A DNA stretch of 34,069 nucleotides from Coriobacteriales bacterium. Its GTDB lineage: Bacteria; Actinomycetota; Coriobacteriia; Coriobacteriales; UBA8131. The notes beneath the pieces were generated by a model. That model made no database searches, had not been told where the DNA came from, and saw only the letters and a list, made by a program, of their open reading frames with translations. Below, piece by piece: positions 32,040 to 34,069 of this stretch (position 1 is its first letter; each line of letters opens with the position of its first letter). A program made the translations under genes and the position numbers. Where the stretch lies: NCBI GenBank assembly GCA_031256715.1, contig JAIRQA010000143.1, positions 1 through 34,069 on the forward strand, given 5' to 3'.

Positions 32040-32381
32040 ATGAACACAGCAGCAACTATAGATGGTTTAACGAGTGAAACGACAGAGCATATCATCAAAT
32101 CAATACTATCGGCTGTACCAGCTAAAAAAATAATTCTCTTTGGTTCTCGCGCACGACATGAGACAAGAAAAAGCAGCGATATAGACTTATATGTTGTACT
32201 TGATGACAACGACAGAAAAAAAGTAATTGAGAGAATAATTGACGTCCATTGGTCACTAGATTGGATGGACGAACCAATAGATATATTAGCAAACAGGGAA
32301 AGAGATTTTGACGAAAGAAGGCAAGCAGTTTGGACAATCGAAAGCACCATTAATAGAGAAGGAATTATTCTTTATGGATAA
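32040..32381 (+). CDS. MNT-domain nucleotidyltransferase antitoxin, module 2
   Basis: This is a 113-residue nucleotidyltransferase only distantly like those in modules 1 and 3. The motif is G35-S36 in LFGSRARHETRKSSDIDLYVVL with Asp47 and Asp49, and the third Asp81 in EPIDILA. The GSRAR form is that of MNT proteins paired with PF05168-type HEPN toxins. An ATG at 32016 is in frame, but AGAAGGAAG lies between it and the ATG at 32040, so 32040 is chosen. It overlaps the following toxin gene by eight bases. Confidence 0.88.
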   Translation: MNTAATIDGLTSETTEHIIKSILSAVPAKKIILFGSRARHETRKSSDIDLYVVLDDNDRKKVIERIIDVHWSLDWMDEPIDILANRERDFDERRQAVWTIESTINREGIILYG

Positions 32382-32940
32382 TTACCTATACCATGCAATA
32401 AAAGATATAACAGGAATACAATATCTTGCAGCAAACATTGAGGCAAACGCAGAGCTAATCTGTTTTCTTTGCCAACAAGCAGCCGAAAAACTCATCAAGC
32501 ATGTTATTGCAGATAATGGTAAAGAACCCAGCTATACCCATAACCTAAACACACTTCTTAAAGAATCATCGCAGCATCTTGATATTACAAAAGAGTTAAA
32601 GGATGCATGTATGCAACTTTCACCAATGGCAACAACAACAAGATACACGTCAGGCAAAGAAATTGATAAAGGAATGGTCATACAGTCAATCAGAAGTTTT
32701 CATACTGTCTCAGCGGCTATTACAAAAGCTGGTTATCCGGAACTTGAAATTGACTTATCATTGAGCCATGAGCCACACGCATCTAGTGAAAAAGAAAACT
32801 GCACTGAAGCTGATGTGTCAGAAGTAGCAACAAACAAGACATCAGAACTCACCTTTAAACACTTTAAGGATGCCGCTACATCAGAGGCTTCTGCAAAACA
32901 AAACGAAACACGCACACAAGTACAGCAAACAATCATATAA
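32374..32940 (+). CDS. HEPN-domain protein (PF05168-like), module 2
   Basis: This 188-residue protein has a HEPN domain in its first ~125 residues: LAANIEANAELICFLCQQAAEKLIKHVI, then THNLNTLLKES, and SPMATTTRYTSGKEIDKGMV, the place of the 'aRYPD' motif in this subfamily. It lacks the R-x4-H-x-Y motif of modules 1 and 3, so its control by the MNT protein may differ. The last ~60 residues are low-complexity (Ser, Glu, Thr, Lys) and carry SSEKEN, which recurs in the module 3 toxin tail; the underlying 20-base word is identical. The start ATG 32374 has AGAAGGA ten bases upstream and overlaps the MNT gene. Confidence 0.8.
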   Translation: MDNYLYHAIKDITGIQYLAANIEANAELICFLCQQAAEKLIKHVIADNGKEPSYTHNLNTLLKESSQHLDITKELKDACMQLSPMATTTRYTSGKEIDKGMVIQSIRSFHTVSAAITKAGYPELEIDLSLSHEPHASSEKENCTEADVSEVATNKTSELTFKHFKDAATSEASAKQNETRTQVQQTII

Positions 32941-32993
32941 ACAAAGCGGGGTATACGAGACTATAATTTATTCTTAAGTGTAACACATACAAA

Positions 32994-33041
32994 GGTATAA
33001 CTTATACCTAAACATAACTTATACCTAAACATAACTTATAC
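32994..33041. repeat. 17-bp tandem repeat with embedded palindrome upstream of module 3
   Basis: ATAACTTATACCTAAAC repeats at 32997-33013 and 33014-33030, with a partial third copy at 33031-33041. The first copy is part of the perfect palindrome GGTATAA-C-TTATACC (32994-33008). It sits ~140 bases before the antitoxin start, a likely operator array for self-repression. Confidence 0.8.
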
Positions 33042-33056
33042 TTTTAGACATTTTTA

Positions 33057-33177
33057 CTGGCATTACGCGCAATTATGATGTTATGTTTTGGCATAGGCGA
33101 AGTTGACAGTGTGCGTGCAAGGTACTATCATAAATACAGTGGTCGCTTGCTACATGACACAACAAGGAAGAAATAAG
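33057..33177 (+). promoter_or_regulatory. Leader/promoter region of the third MNT-HEPN module, copy of 31031-31152
   Basis: It matches the leader of module 1 over its whole length with scattered substitutions and a one-base difference in length. It ends with TACATGACACAACAAGGAAG and AAATAAG before the ATG. Confidence 0.7.
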
Positions 33178-33492
33178 ATGGACGCAACAACAGAAAGCAT
33201 AATCTTACGCGAGCATGTTCTCGCGCACAAAGATGAGATAGTGGCACTCGCTAAACAATATGGTGTCAAAAATGTTCGTATCTTTGGCTCCGTTGCAAAA
33301 GGTTGCGCACATCAAAACAGCGATATAGATATACTTGTTAGCGACCCCAATAGGCAGACTTACTTTAAATTAGGTGCGCTTCATACAGAACTTAACAAGC
33401 TATTTAAACAACCCGTAGACTTAGTCATCGAGGAGCTACTAGATCCTACAGTAAAAGCACACATCTTCTCAAAAAAAACAATCAAACTATGA
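33178..33492 (+). CDS. mntA: MNT-domain nucleotidyltransferase antitoxin, module 3
   Basis: This is a 104-residue paralogue of the module 1 antitoxin: the N-terminal ~45 residues are almost the same (MDATTESIILREHVLAHKD.I.ALA.QYGVKNVRIFGSVA.G), while the C-terminal half is different (NRQTYFKLGALHTELNKLFKQPVDLVIEE). GS...DxD and the third Asp in PVDLVI are present. The frame is open to 33103, but the leader homology and ribosome site (AAGGAAGAAATAAG) fix the start at 33178. It overlaps the toxin by four bases (ATGA). Confidence 0.9.
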   Translation: MDATTESIILREHVLAHKDEIVALAKQYGVKNVRIFGSVAKGCAHQNSDIDILVSDPNRQTYFKLGALHTELNKLFKQPVDLVIEELLDPTVKAHIFSKKTIKL

Positions 33493-34007
33493 GCAGAACA
33501 CCAAGAGAACTCATCAAAGATTATCTCTATATAAGTAACGCCATAGCATATGCTGAGGAAGCCATTTTAATGTTAGGAACAATTAAAGGCAACAGCAGCA
33601 TTGAAGCTATTGCAATCCAAAGAGGAATAGAACTTACAGTAGGCACTACATGCGAATACATTAACAAACTAAGCGATGACACAAAAAGACAAAACCAGAA
33701 TTTTCCATGGAATGAAGTTAGCGGCACAAGAAACATGCTCTTTCATGACTATAGCAATGTTGATGAGACACGAATCATAGACACCGTTCTTAATGATTTT
33801 CCGAAACTCGTTGAAGACTTAAAAAAGCTTCAAGCTGAAGCCGCTATGACAATACTGGATAAAGGACAAGAACTGACCAAAGAAGCGCTTGCGCAAAAAA
33901 TTAAAGGAAAACACCACCGGTTATTAACGGCATCTAGTGAAAAAGAAAACGTTACTACTCACGGCTTAGCCAGCAATATGCCCATAACCCTAATCAAATC
34001 TTTGTGA
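33489..34007 (+). CDS. hepT: HEPN-domain RNase toxin (HepT-like), module 3
   Basis: This 172-residue protein has the HepT motif R-x4-H-x-Y intact (Arg81, His86, Tyr88 in RNMLFHDYSNVD), after the helix AIAIQRGIELTVGTTCEYINKLSDDTKRQN. It is only distantly similar to the module 1 toxin, although the paired antitoxins share their N-terminal half. The C-terminal ~55 residues extend beyond the domain (KGQELTKEALAQKIKGKHHR...) and include SSEKEN as in the module 2 toxin. The stop is 62 bases before the window ends; no further gene is visible there. Confidence 0.87.
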   Translation: MSRTPRELIKDYLYISNAIAYAEEAILMLGTIKGNSSIEAIAIQRGIELTVGTTCEYINKLSDDTKRQNQNFPWNEVSGTRNMLFHDYSNVDETRIIDTVLNDFPKLVEDLKKLQAEAAMTILDKGQELTKEALAQKIKGKHHRLLTASSEKENVTTHGLASNMPITLIKSL

Positions 34008-34069
34008 AGTATCTTATAACGATGGTTATTGTGCTATTCAAACCTAGGCATTTTATCTATGCTCAAATT

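Noticed and set aside
33103-33177. Longer start for the module 3 antitoxin
   Set aside because: The region is the duplicated non-coding leader; in module 1 the equivalent frame (MTQ) hits a stop before the true ATG.

Overview
The window looks like chromosome from a low-to-medium GC member of the Coriobacteriia, most likely Eggerthellaceae. This is inferred from content: an archaeal/actinobacterial-type Tal-Pgi isomerase end, GatCAB, a two-subunit molybdopterin oxidoreductase with its own MFS transporter, and a LuxR regulator with a polytopic membrane N-terminus, a combination common in Eggerthella/Gordonibacter relatives. No rRNA or complete species marker is present, so the assignment stays tentative.

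Layout. 1-7475 is a housekeeping block on the + strand: the end of a glucose-6-phosphate isomerase, an adenosine-deaminase-like lipoprotein that has lost its metal ligands, an M29 aminopeptidase, and gatC-gatA-gatB for Gln-tRNA(Gln)/Asn-tRNA(Asn) formation. 7581-9443 is a phosphate import pair (Pit permease and DUF47/PhoU-like partner) set in G/T-rich degenerate repeats. A tRNA-Thr(UGU), a small two-helix membrane protein and a sirtuin follow. 11546-15587 encodes a molybdopterin oxidoreductase, a small two-cluster Fe-S subunit and an MFS carrier, with a convergent membrane LuxR regulator (15729-17393); together they read as an inducible anaerobic respiration or substrate-reduction module of the catechol-dehydroxylase type. 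17855-19926 is cysS plus a SPOUT methylase. 20065-23774 is a divergent pair: a Trm9/ALKBH8-like methyltransferase fused to endonuclease III, facing a bacterial Elp3.

From 23775 the sequence becomes an accessory region. A cluster of hairpin repeats abuts the decayed 3' end of an hsdS gene; then come mcrC, an EVE-McrB-like gene interrupted by a stop codon at the Walker B glutamate, and a frameshifted ClbS/DfsB-like gene, all on the - strand. An RlmD-type rRNA methylase (28460-29839) is intact. A 1.3-kb gene-poor stretch holds more hairpin repeats and a dead IS4/IS1634-type transposase. The window ends with three consecutive MNT-HEPN (type VII) toxin-antitoxin pairs, the first and third of which share a duplicated promoter/leader and 5' coding region.

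Recurring themes: short in-frame tandem repeats inserted into conserved enzymes (GatB, Elp3, the lipoprotein, the molybdoenzyme N-terminus), strand-asymmetric simple repeats between genes, and decay of the restriction genes. The two most promising systems are the Elp3 / Trm9-like-Nth pair and the triple MNT-HEPN array.
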